64,000 nucleotides of DNA from Tetranychus cinnabarinus (Eukaryota > Arthropoda > Arachnida > Trombidiformes > Tetranychidae), in assembly GCA_022266195.1 (NCBI GenBank), contig WHVY01000003.1, positions 8,866,001-8,930,000 on the forward strand, read 5' to 3'. This document shows positions 36,074 through 50,000 of the stretch, piece by piece. Position 1 is the stretch's first letter; each line of letters begins with the position of its first letter. The notes below the pieces were generated by a model that did not search any database, was not told where the DNA came from, and was given only the letters and a program-made list of their open reading frames with translations. The translations under genes were made by a program, and so were the position numbers.

Positions 36074-38019
36074 ATAAATATTTGATAAAAGTGAGCTGGC
36101 AAACCAAATATCTTGTCAAAATTTTCTTAAAGCTATGATAAAAAAATGAGGAAATAAACCATTCTCGTCATCTATCGTTCATGATATTAATAATACAAAA
36201 GAGCATGAAAAAATTTCCATTTAAAACAACTCAATGAAGGTTCTGTTACCCAAGCCAATCAATTTTCATCTATAAATAGCCATAACAAATTCATCAATCG
36301 GAATTACTTGTTGAGTTGTTTTCACTTTTTCTAGACCTGGTTCATCGTTTCATCTTTATAATTTCCTTACTCCTTCCCTTTTCTCATGTACCTTTGCTCA
36401 TGTTGTTAACTAAAAGCTCCTAACTGAGTAAAACGTCGTCATTGTCATTGATATTATTATACACTGAATCATAATCATCATCATCATCACCATCATCATT
36501 TTCACTAACTTCATTTATTGTTCGGTTTTCTTAGCAAGTTGAGGAAGCTGAAAATCTATGTAACTCGATTGATCGATTTAAGCAAGATGGGCTTGGACCA
36601 AGTTTAAATTGTTGTACAAATTACTTTTCACAAAAAAAATGAAACTGTTATTTTCATTTTAACAGCTATTGCATTCACTTTCTCTCCTCCACTTTCCCTC
36701 TCTCCAAATTAATACCTCAAACCTCTTGAATCTTCATCCATCTTTGTAGTACTCCCATGCAATACAAACTTATGAGCGTGTACAAATAAATTAATACTGA
36801 AATTTATACCTGTCTATTGTTATTTGATCCCATCATGGGTTATGTCACCGTTTTTTATACAAGCAATCAAAATATCTGTTCACGTTATTGTCTAACAATA
36901 TTGTAAGAAATGAGATTCAGTTATTTTAAAAAAAACCATTAAGCACCTTTTCAGTTATACTCTAAATCGAAATGTACATTAAAATTGAATAAATCAATCA
37001 TCCAAATGACGTAAATTCAGAAAATGGCATTTGAATTTGTAAGCTTTATTTAAATAATCAGTATAAAGAAGATAATGTCTTTTTTTTTCTTAATAATACA
37101 ATTATTTATTACAGTCAATTCACATTGAAAAAAGCTAACAAAGCTTTGTCAGAATGAAAAAGTCTCCCAGTTTTAAAGATTGAATATCAGATTTAATTAT
37201 CAATTTTGGACACAAAACCAATTACTTCATGAGCATATCTAATTTCAGTAGAAAAATTGATCAACATGAAACAAGAAAATTCTTGCTTACCGTGGTCAAG
37301 ATTCAAGAAAATCACCTTTGGAAAGAAGTAAAATTTTCTTGAACAAACAATGTTAATAACAAATGTATATCCAAAAATGCTTGATTGCTAGTTAAATCTG
37401 ACTTTCAATGTTTAAAATTGTCATCAATTTTCAATTGGGACAAAGTCACAAATTTTACTTTTGTCAACCTTTTCCAATATGAATTGACTTTAGTGTAAAG
37501 ATTCAACATAATGGTCACAACAAACAAAAAGATATGTTCAATTACTTTAATGCTTTTAGCTTCAAAATAATTTCTTCAACAATTTAACGATTCAAAGTGA
37601 TTGTTGGGATTGTTTACAAGTGTAAGTGTAAAGTGTGGTCAATTGAGTTGCAATTTACAACCGAAAAGTGTTAATTCCTTAATTTTTGTTGATATGATTG
37701 ACATTCCGATTGAGAGATTGATTGATATCCTTGTTTTTTGAATTGATTAACTTTCAACGTCTTTAATACAGTTAGGAAGAAAGGAGAAGGAAAATTGAAA
37801 ATAATTTCATCTAATAACCAGGGAATAATTGATTAACCAGAGACGAAAAAAGATTGGCCATAATTTCATTTCCATCCAAATGTTGGGTTCGTTAAAAAAT
37901 TGTTGCGGCAAAAAAGCGAATTTCTTTTCAAGTGTTTGCACAATTTTCACCTCACAATTGTAGTAAAAAGTATAATCACACAATTCAGTTTTGCTTATTG
38001 ATTATAACTTAAACTGTTA
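36074..38019. other. Intergenic region with convergent 3' ends
   Basis: About 1.9 kb between RPRD2 (+) and the Cys-rich secreted gene (-). Contains a CATCATCATCATCACCATCATCAT stretch near 36477–36500. No open frame or element of note. Confidence 0.6.
36153..36158 (+). terminator. Poly(A) signal AATAAA of RPRD2
   Basis: AATAAA about 80 bases after the RPRD2 stop. Confidence 0.55.
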
Positions 38020-41000
38020 TCATGTCTTTTCCTTCACCAAAGATGACCTTTCAAGATTGAAATGTTTCAAAGCTCCATTGGATGGAGTCGCTTGTAAATG
38101 TGAAAATTGTTTCCCTTTTGGTGTTTCCAGTGTTGGCGAGTGTTGACAACAGTTAACTGGAAAAGTGCAGAAAACGTTGAAATGATTGTAAACAAGTATA
38201 ATGACGAGTAGAGCAAGTGATTGAAGGATCGATGGGAGAAACGGATTGACCAATGTTAATTTGTTTAAATGATTGTTGCACTTTCTAGTGGATAGTGAAA
38301 ATGCTGAAGATGATATACGATCCGGATAAAGGGAATTATCTTCATCTGACAGAAATTCAATGTTTCCATTTGAAGTGTAGGTTGTATTTACAAGTAAACC
38401 AAGGCTTTCCCACTGTTTAAGACATGTTGACGATGTAATTATATGCTTAGGACAGTGGTCAAGTGTTTCTTGACCTTCACTAATAATCACAATTTGTTCA
38501 GCTAAGTTGGCAGCATCAGAACCACAATACCTACTAACAGGATCAGTGGTGCACTTTCGGTGGTTTTTATAGTTGCTAACAAGGCAAAGCAAATTCCAGC
38601 ATGAAACCAAGTCAGGACAACATGGACAGCAAAAAAAGGAGAGAAAAGGTGAAAAAAGTTAAAATTTTTGTTAGACAAATGGCAATATTCAAAGTGTTGG
38701 TGGCAAATCAAGTTAAATAAAAAGTGATTAAATTGAATTGGAAGGAAGAGGTGAAAAGAGAAACGATAAAATCAATTCTTGATTCTTGTTTAAGGATAAT
38801 GAGAAAAATAAATTTGCTGATTGCCCCAAGCTTGAGTGTTCACATTTACCAAGCTTTTTACCTTAATCAACGATGGTTAACCTAATGTTTAATCAATAAA
38901 AACAATAGTCAAAATGAGAGGTTAAAAGACAAGACACACTTCAACCTAGCTTTATGTCAAAGGTTGATCATTGGATTTGGTCTGTTTACCATTACTTGAA
39001 AAAAGCTGCAATATTGGCCTAAAGCCAATTTACTGAATTAATTTTCCTTTTCTTATAATTAAATTGTTCTATGTTAAACAGCCATTAAACAGTCTCATTG
39101 AACCTGTAGATGTAAACTTATTTCATCGAAGCAACCTTTCAACATTTACCAACGTTTCCAGCAATTTTTCATGATTAATGATTCACTTTTTTGTCTAAAA
39201 TTTTTACCAAAAAAATTGACTGATTACTTTGTCATTTCAACCATTGGCGAGTCAATTTTGTGTACAATTTACAAGGTTTTGCCTAGTGTTTAACGATCAA
39301 ATTGAATGGTTTAAAACATTTATCACATTCAATCGATATTTGTTTCCCATTAAACCCTTAATGGGAAAAGTGACAATCAAAATAGTATAATAATGGCTCA
39401 TAATTTTAAACTAAAACCTTTATCCTGTTAAACTATCCTTTCATCTGATTAACTCTTTTAATCATTTATTCATTTATTATCCAATTTTTTCTATTTATTC
39501 AACTTCTTTTACTGCTTTCGAACCCAAATTTATCTCTTTTTGTCCATCAATTTGATTCCTTTTTTTTGTGTCTCCTTTCCTTTTCTTTACAATAATACCT
39601 AATCAATCAACTGGTTAGGTGTGAACCAATCAAAGATGAAAAGTCGAAGTAAACTCAAGGTTTTACCTGAAATTACTCCAAGGAATTGGGTAAAGGTGAA
39701 CAAAATAGTCGACTTGGTTTAGAGTAAGATTAATAATAATGAATAGATTTTCACCTGTTTGAAAGCAATTACATTTAAATGAAGCTATTGGAGTTGCTGA
39801 TCGTTTGGATGACATTATCGAGTTGAAAATGAATTCAGAATAGTGAAAAAAGAGAAAGAAAAACGATTAAAATGAGAAATCTTTGTAAATAATCAGATGG
39901 AATCGTCACATTGATGAAATTGTGAAATGAAAATTTTCTCAAAAAGTCACATTTTCCAATTCAATCATCTTGGTTAATGTAATGGAAACTGATTTTTTCA
40001 CCAAGTTATTTATTAAAATTATTAATCAATGGTTGATAAATATTTGAAATGAAAAAGGTAATCAAAGGAAAATGAAAAGGTAAAAGCTAATCGTTATTGA
40101 AACCAGTCATGGATCATGATTTTCAGTTATAAAAGTGTTTAAAATCAATCTCAAGAGTGACTATTATTAAATGATTAACCGTATTCAATTCATTAACCCT
40201 GACAAACAATTGATTAATTGATTATAATAAGTGCAAGTTCAATGTGGTTCATCATTGATTCAATGGTCTTCTAGCTTATTTGGGTTGATAATGAGAAAGT
40301 TGATGCGCAAACGATTGACCATCAAATTGAGATTTACACTTTTTGGCTGCTTTTCCTGTTGATTGGGTTGATTGAGAAGATGAAAGGCATCGACCAGTGA
40401 CCAGTGAAAGGTCAGGGAAAAAATGATTTTGATGAAGATGAAAAACCTTTTCCAGTCGTTTATTATCCTGTTCACCATCATCATCAATCTAATCAGAAAG
40501 AATCCAAAGGGAACCGTATTATCATTTTACAGAGTAAACAGTTATTTCTGTAGTTGGCCAATAACGAAGTTTCTGATTAATCAGACGCGCTCTCATGGCT
40601 AATAATGATTACAAGTAATCATAGTTGAATTCACAACAAGCTTCAATGGAATTGAGTCAAAATGTAATAAATGTTATTAGAAAAAAATGTTCAATCAAAT
40701 TGCCGACCAAACAATTCGACAAAAGAAGAAGAAAAAATATTCGCTTTTCTTTCGTTTTTCCTTCAATTTAATAATTCTGAAAATTTTCTGCCAACTTCTT
40801 GTCAACCAGGATTGAATTAAGCATCATTGATCCACCAAACGAAACTTAGAAATTCAAATTCAATTTCCATCCATTTCTATGGAAATGTTTATTTTTAAAA
40901 TGAAAATATTCATTGAAGGAAAAGAAAAGTTTTCCAGCTTCCATGATTTACAATGAAGTTTCATTGATAATGCTTGCAATTCAATTTACACTTGAAGATG

Positions 41001-44000
41001 CCTAAATGCCGTCTAGAGTTTTGTACTCATTAAAGGAAACTGTTGAAAATGTCATTTCTCATGCACTAACCTGATGAATCTATCGGTAAAGGTTGAGAGA
41101 AATAAGAAATGCAGGAATCAAGAATCAGTCTTCTTTCACCAGTTTGTAATTCAATGATTAAAACATCTGAGTTTCTTTTTTCAATTTTCTCTGATAAAAA
41201 ACTGTCATCCATAGGAATCAGATTATAATGTCTTCTTGTTCTCAGTTGTAATTAGCCTTGTTAATTAAATTAAAGAGCGTATGCTCAAGTCGCTCAGATT
41301 TTTTTCAATTGCTTCTTTGCTCTCCTCTGTGTGCCTGTAATTTACAAATTGTATTTATCCAAATTTTCATTTCCAATTGTTCCAAAGAATTACTCAGATT
41401 AAATAGATTAATTTACATTTACACTGAAATTGAGAAATGCTGAAATAACAATTGGATCTTTTAATGGTTGAAAAAAGCTCAGATTGAATGCATTTTAAAC
41501 AAAATAAAGTGTCCATCTTTGGAAGAAGCAGAATGAGCTGAATAGCCAATTAACAATTGATTATAAAAAACAATGAAACACTGAACGGAAAGAAAATCAT
41601 TTAAGAAATGAAAATCTAAAGACTGATTTCAATCCCTAAATGTGTCCATTTGTGGATACAAAATTACTCCTTGTTGGCCCAAAACTGAGTCTGGAAATAA
41701 TTAACCAATTTTTAGATTAAAATATCAACTCTATCCTAAGGCGTCTATCTTTACATGAGATGCGGAAATTTAAATGATTGCTCTTTCCTTGTTCATGAAA
41801 AGGCACACGTAATTGAAAAGTTGATTGTCAAAATGGAAATAAATTTTTCACTGAAAACAAACAAAACCATGTTTAACCAAAGTTATCGAGTTTGAATGTG
41901 CGTCATTCATTTTTGTTATCCTGACAATCAACATTTTATTTGTTTCCAATTTTACTTCAACAAAATGATGAAAATTAATGAACGACTTATCACCAATGAG
42001 ATGAGCTTCATTTTTATCACAATTTTGATAAAGGTAAACCTTGGTCAAGAGAAGCAAACAAAGGATGAAACAAAAAAGTGAAATTGCCTTTGAAAGGTCA
42101 ACTTTACATGAAATGAATTGTCACTCATGAAATGTGTACAACATCATCAACATTATCCTCATTACTCATCATTTGATAAACATTATACATCATAAAGTTT
42201 TGTCGATCGATAACATTGTTACTCGTAAGAGTTGCTGGTTAACAGGTAATAACCTAAATTGAACCTAATTTGAAGATTGTTTTGGAATCAGAAAAGATGA
42301 TGATGATGATGAAGGAAAAGGTTAACATGAAAATGGCGGTGAAACTAGCGAGACAACAAGATGGATTCAGCAAAAAGACAGGTAAGCAAGTTAATGAAAT
42401 AGAAAGGTAATTGAAATGGAAGGTGGAAAGAAAAATATCAACAGGGAATGATGAAAGATGAAATCATATAACAATGATAATAATTGAGATGGATTAAGAA
42501 TAATAAGATTAATGTTCAAGAATAAGGTGAACACTTACCAGCACCATAAGATTAGGTGTTGAGAGGTTGTTATATTACGATTTAGTTCAATCCTTTTCCT
42601 TTCACTTTCGTAATAAAGTTGATAACATTTGGTGTAAACAGGAGCTAATTTATGATAACATTCAGCATGTTTTAAATATTCTGTTCAATGAGATGGAGAG
42701 AAGAAAAGAAATTTTTATCGTTTAAGAAATGAAACAAATTTCATTGATAGCTTTTAACTTTTGGTTTTTTTTTATTGATTCAGTGGTTCTCTTGAACCTT
42801 TCATGTTCATCAAATATCACACATTCAATTTACTTCAACTATTACTGTTTCGCAAGTCTGACTCTTCATAAGGTTGCCATTGATTAGGAATTCAACCACA
42901 ACATCGTGTTCTTTGAAAAATTCATTCAATTCTGCATTAGAACTTGACCGATCAATTTGACAGATCATCATTGATCATATGAAAAGGTGTTATATTCATC
43001 AAGATCATGCTCCACCTCATATTGCAACTTTGACCTCAAAAATCATGGAACTCAAATGGGAATTACTTTCTCGCCCACTATAAAGTCCCGATATTTCTCC
43101 ATCGGACAATCGAAAGAGCTTTATTTTCGAAACAAAGATCTCGATAATCTGAATATAATCTGAATCTATTAGGTTTCAAAACATTTTTCGAATCAAAAGA
43201 CTCGAACTTTATAAACGAAAATAAACAAACAAGAATTTCAGCCTCGAAAATCTTATATATCGACAGTGAAAAATAAATGAACTTGTTCAATCCATGCTAT
43301 AATTTACATAGAGCTGGCAAGCTCTTTTAAAAAGGCATTGATTAAATTGTAATTAAGTCTAATTGATATATCGAAGTTTCAATTTCAACGCGATTTAACC
43401 GAAAATCATCGATGATGAAATTTTTCAGCTTGTCCACTCAATGCTCTTTGAAAGCCCGAACTAACTCCTCACTCTGTTTCAACCGATTTCGGCTTTAAAC
43501 CTTTCAATCGATTCGCATTAAATTTAAAAACCTGGAACCTAAAATTCTGGAATAAAGTATTCATAATAAGTACTGAATATTAGTATCAAAAATAAGTGTT
43601 AAATAAGTAATAAAATTGAGATTTATAACTGAGTCCTAAAACTGAGCACTGAAATGAGTACTCAGCTTGGTTCTCAAACTGCGTATCTAAAGAAAGCTCA
43701 ATGGTTAAACAGCCAAAGTTGTCCCCTTTAGGGTCGGAATTAAGTTTCGTTAGAAGAATGTCAAACTTTCGCAACTCGCGTATCTTTTACTTTACAATAA
43801 AATAATCAAAATTCGATCAAAATATGGCTACTGATGTGGCAAGTTCCAAAGGATAGAATATAAAAAATATCGATCTTTCCCTGTTACAATGAGGAGCTTT
43901 AATGAAACCAAGCCGATCTCAATTGATTTGAGTATTTGTAAACACGAAAAGGAAAATAGATTGATTGCACTCAAGTGACCTGACTAACATTACTATAGAA

Positions 44001-47000
44001 AAGCTTTCTAACATCTAACAATTGTAAGAACTAGATATTTTTCATATTGATATTTCTTGGTGCCAAACTCGCAATTCGAAACATTTGAAGCAACCTGATA
44101 TAAAAACTGTATCGTGAAGTGACATGGACGGACTAAATGCTTAGCCTTAAGTTCAACCCAGTTCAGAGATAATCTCAGATTACTAAGAGTAGCAATTTGT
44201 CCAGAACTTTCTCCCCACAGGTTAAATATCATTAATCTGACTTCTGGTTTTCAAATAATTGACACAAACGAGCGTCAAGGATAAAAAACGAGTATATCTT
44301 GAACCAATTGTGCTAATTCAGATTTGATCCTCGAACAAACTTCAAGACCCTTAGAAATGATCTGGTTCATTGCAGTCACTCATATAATATCCTTCGAGTT
44401 AAAGATTTACTCTATTCAGAGTTTGCAAAGAGGATTATGTGATTTATAATCTCCAATGAATTTTCACTCAAGATACCAAACTGTACTAAATCACATATAA
44501 TAAGTTAACATTTACCAAAATGTTAACTAAATAAGCGACATATCAAAAAAAATACTCGAGTTTTTGTCTTATGAAACTTTGTGCTATAAATAATAAACGA
44601 AATACAATCTTTATCTTAAATCGTGAACTCATTGTTTTCACCTATTGTATTATCCATGAATTTAGCTCAAATTTTCAAGCTTTGCCCACCTTTTTCATCT
44701 CTCATCCTTTTAATCGTTTCTTACTGAGATAATTAAATTTTCATTAAATTGAACTTTTAGTTGAAAACTTTCAAGTTCAGCAACGCTTTTGTTGAGTCCA
44801 GTAAAATATTGATTTTGCTTGTTGGAGTTTAATGGTTTCATTGAAATTCATTTTCATCATTTTGAATGTTTAATGTTAGAAATGATTTCATTTCATCTGA
44901 ATTATTCATTGTTTGAGTAAAAATCTAATCCAATAGAAGGTTTTGTTTTTAAATTACGCGATAATTCATTAAGTTAATTTATTGGAATCACTCATCTGGA
45001 CTCAATAGCATGGTGAACTTGTTTCAATGGATTTGGGAGATTCATTGATCAGAATTAAAAGGGATTGTATTAGTTTACTTGGCAATCCAAAATTTCCTTT
45101 TCTTTTCTTCACATCTTCATGTTCATCTTTTTTTTCACCTTCTTTTGTTTCTCAAGTATTTGGACTTTTGTGTCTCTGAGCAAACCGTATTCTTACCTAT
45201 TCTGAACTTGGATGATTTTGAACACAGTTTCTCCATTAACTGAAGTAATCCATTGAAAGTGTCCTTCTTAACGTTTGATGTAAGATCACATTCGATGAAT
45301 TTATTGATGCAGGTAATGGTTCGATTTAAATGACTGATCAACACCAAGGATTTGAAGAAGATGACCAGGCGAAAGAGAAGAGAAGAAATAATGAAAAAAA
45401 AGTATCATTAGATTAAATGGAAAGAAAGTCAGAAATGAACATTACAAACTTTTTGGATTTATCGATTATTCGTAACAAAAAAGAAACACAAGAAACAGAA
45501 AAATCTTGAATTTATTAATAAACTAAATTCAGTAGATGAAGTTTTACCTTTTCATGATTGGTTAAACTCATTAAGATAATTGCTCAAGATTGTTTACCTT
45601 TATTCAAAATGAAATTCATTTTCATCATTCTCTCATCATGATAAGAGAATAAGAAAAAGTCTTTTATAAAAGTTAATCAGCAGTTGCACTTGAAGATATC
45701 TTGACTTGGACATGTTATAATGAGTTTATGAAAACCATTGAGACTTGTGTGTGATATTTATTCATACATTTGATTGGCAGTCGGCAAAGTGAATAAAAAT
45801 GGAAACATTAATATAGATAATTAGACTTGTTCAATTGGTTCAATCAGCATGATATGATAATCAAGGTGAAAAGCGAAAAGATAAATTAATCTTTTTTCGG
45901 TTTCGAAGATTAACTTGAATAAAATCTCATATTCAGGTGGAATCCAAGCTGAATGCTAAACAAGTGTTAACATCAACTCCAACTGTTTATGAGTAATTTA
46001 ATTGGAGGAAAAGGCAAGAGAAACAGAGATTGAGAAGAAAAAAGATTTTCCCTGAATGATGTTCATTTAAATTGAAACATTGTATTATGGAGAGTCAATG
46101 GTTTTGTCAAAATCAAGTCAACCAAGTTAATTGTTTAACAATGTTTCCTGCTAAACATTTAATTGCAACAATTTAAATTGGCAAAACTGGTTGAGAATTT
46201 CAAGAGAAAAGAAGATCGAAAATTTGCTCAAATTTTCGTTGCAACGAAAGTTGACTTTGCGCTACTGCTTTCATCGTCGATTCATATGGATACATTTAAT
46301 TATTGACTTTCTAATCATCTTTTAATGAAAGTGTTGGCAGATAATAAATGGTCCTTTATTTAATTCATCAAATTAATGAAGGAAAACAACTTTTTTCTGT
46401 AGGATTCTATCGAAAAGCTTTTCTTCCACTTCTTTTGGATAACATTATTAACTCAATTAAAAGACAATTAAGGTTCATTGGATTGGAATTTTGTTCATCA
46501 TCAACCTCAACTTATTCATCAATTTGAATGATGAACATAAACGAGGAAACAATTCGCGTTGACTTGTTCACAATTTTACATGGAAAGGCAAAGCAAATTA
46601 TCATCAGGCGAATAATAAATTACCAGAATTGCATCTTCATTCACTTAACTGAACTTACGTATTCAATGGAAAATTTACATTTCAAGTCAACTTCAACTTC
46701 AAGTATCACCTTTAATCATGAAGTTCATTAGATTAAATTTTGCATTCTCAATGAGAATAAAAAAGGTTGCTTCAAATCGCTTTTGATTGTTCCTTGACAA
46801 TGTAATTATACAATTAGAAGTTCATTTTTTGGTTCATCTTTGGTAGTTCAACTTTGCACCATGAAATGAGATTTAATTTCAAGAGAAATGATTGCATCTG
46901 GATTGATTTGTTTCAAGGAACATGAAATATTATTCTTATATTGCAAATGATAAATATAAATTCTTATGTGCATACACTTTTCTCATGAAACATTATTCAA

Positions 47001-50000
47001 TGCTAATAAGCTTTGGTTTTCTGTTTAAACTTGAATCAAATGTTTCAAAAGTTGGGTTCGTTTTTTTTCAAACTTTTTGATAATCTATTTGATGCTTGAC
47101 TGGGTAACGAGAGTGTCACAAGGGAAATGTTGTGATGTGGAAAGGTTCACGATAGAACATGAATATTGTACAATTTTCTTGTCTTTTGATTCATTTTTTT
47201 CTTCTCCACTTTCTCTTCTTTTGATCACATTTTGTGCCCATCAACATTTTATTCAAATGAATGTTGAACTTTTTTTTTCCAGCCAAACTTTATTTTCTTT
47301 ACAAAATTTAGATGATGTTTGACACGATTGAGAAAATATTTCCAATAACCTTTTATTCACTCTCATTATTTCTACATGAAAATCATGTGTGTGCATTTTG
47401 AGCATTACAATTGGAATCATGAAAACCATCAACTCTAATTACTTGAAAAGGTTTACAAAAAAAAAGAAAGATCGAAAAGAGCATTTTCTTTGTAATGTTC
47501 ATTTGAAAAATTCACATTTCTCCATGTTTATTCACTTTTTGACTTTGGTTTGTTTGCTTTCAAGTTATTCGATTTCAATGATGGAATCGATTGCAACGGA
47601 ACAAACTTTTGCAATGTCAATATGAAGATCCGTACATGTTGTGAAAAATCTTGAAAAGTCAACAACTCTACTTGAATTCAATAAATCAACAAATGAAAGA
47701 AAACGGGGAAAAGAGGAAAAAAAACAAGTTAAATAACATCAATAAACAAGAAATAACATTTTCTTCTTCTTCTTTTGATAACCTTTCAATAGTTTTGAAG
47801 TAGTTGTTTGATTTTAAAGTCATCTAAACATGTGCTGGTGGATATTGATAAAGCCACAGTTTTACTTGTAAGAGTTGGTTCATTGGTTTGAAAAGCAGTC
47901 TCTGCTTTTGTTCAACACCAAATTTGTCAAATGAAACATTTTCGAGGTGATCATTAATTCACTTTTATTGTAACTTTTTCCGGCCTCTGCTTCATTTTAC
48001 AAATCATTATCACCCATCATGGCGTCTACAGTCGATGAAATGGATAACAATGAAAAGTAAATGTAAGACGAAACATGAAATTGCAAGCCGTTACGGTTTC
48101 AACATTTACTCATCGCAACACCTGATTTAATAATGGATCAAGAGCAGAAGAAATTTTAATGCACCATAAATTGCATGGATTCGATTACATGAAATTAAAT
48201 TGACTTTGCAATCAAGCTAATGGTTTTAGAGTTAATTTTCTTAACAAATGATTTCAATCTCTTGATCAAGGTGCGATCAAGAAACTTTAATGCATCAAGT
48301 CAATCCTTGAACCTTCATTAGTTTCAAGAGCTTTAAATGAGAATCTTTTTTCTCTTGTTGCGTTTTATGTTCAATTTATCATTAGATTGTCCGGCCAGTA
48401 TGATTGAGGCTCAATGGTTTGGCGATTTGAATGAAAAGATGAAGAATATTAAATGTTGAAAAATATTGAAATTCTAGTTTCTTGCTGCTCAGTCAAAACT
48501 GAAGATGTTCATCTTGACCCAGAAACTTTAACTTGACTGACACTTGAATCTCAGGATATTGATATGTGCTTGAAAGATATTGGATTAAAAGTCATCCAAT
48601 AAAGGTAACAGATGAAATTAAGAAACAGTAATACATTTCATTTTACTCAACTGAGAGATTAATTTGTAATTAGATTTCGTTTCAATTGCCCAAAATGTTA
48701 ATAGACTTAATTTGATTGCGTCTTTAAAGCTGGCAGTTTTCTTGCAGCTCTTTTGTTTCCTAAACCACTTGCTAATAGCGGTTTTATTGGCCTTGTATTA
48801 GCCAACTTCATCAATCTTTAAAGCTTCTAAGGTATGAATGGTAAAGAATGGAAATAAATTATTTATTCCAGGGTTGATTTGGGCTTATCAACCCGTTTCC
48901 AGGATTTTATTATATACACCGAATCTTAACACCATTTTAATCGAATAACAAAGTTAAACTAGCCTAAAAAGTTATATTATATTGAAGCCCAATAAATTGC
49001 CATTAAATAAGTCAAAAAGTCAGATTTGGTGACAATGTGTCGAGACTGTGAATCGCCATGCCGATTCGAAGCTGCTATTTCTAAAAACGAGTTGGGATTT
49101 ATGATTTGCAAGTGTAAGGGCAGACATTTCAACTTTCCCTGTCCTCAATCAAAGTCGTATAAACAGTTAAATTTAAATCCTTAAAAGATGACGAATGGGT
49201 TTCCTCATCTTCCTTTGTTTTCCTTTGTTCCTTTGACTAGCTATAAAAAAGTAATGTAAAATGAAGAGAAAGTGTCTTCGACTTCTTGATGTCTTGAGCT
49301 CTTTTCTTAGCTTAAAAAACTGAGTGATGTTCATTGTTAATTAACTCCAATCATATTAGTCTTGATCTCTTATTCCCTCTTGTAACCATCTTTGTATTGT
49401 GAGACAAATTCAAATTATTTCAAGTTAATCAATAAACTAAAATTCAACCTAATTAATTGGGTAAACATCTTTTACCTTTGGTGTGTCTGTTACCTCTGTT
49501 CTTAAAGTCTATCTTTTTTGTCAACGGAATTAAAGAATTCGAACTATTCGCTGATCTCTTATCCCTGGTGCAACACTTACACAAGAATCAGCATATAACA
49601 CTGATCATTCTATTGGTAATTGCCGCCAATTGATTGAATTTTCTACCATCTACTGATAAGAAATTCGCTATTATCATGGACAATGTCCATTGCCATCATG
49701 CTCCTGATGTTGAGAAAGTTGTGAGAGAGAAAGTTCATGATTTGCATCTACCTGCATATTCCTCGTTCCTCAATCCAATTGAAATTATGCTTAATCAGCT
49801 CAAATTTTGCATCAAAAGAGCATCCACCTAAAATGTCGATGAAGTTTTTCTACCACTGAAAATGCATCTAATTGTATTGCTCAGGCTGATTGTCAGAATA
49901 AGAAAAACATGATGAATTATGTGGTATGAAATCTACATTCTTTATCATTCATAATCTCTTAAGGATTTGAACCAAGAGTCAACCTCATGTCTTGATTTAA

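Noticed and set aside
41848..42057. Minus frame with a hydrophobic start and NCDKNEAHLIGDKSF
   Set aside because: No ATG, no family, lies in intron 4 of the Cys-rich gene and ends at an acceptor-like TTTTCAG; chance is adequate.
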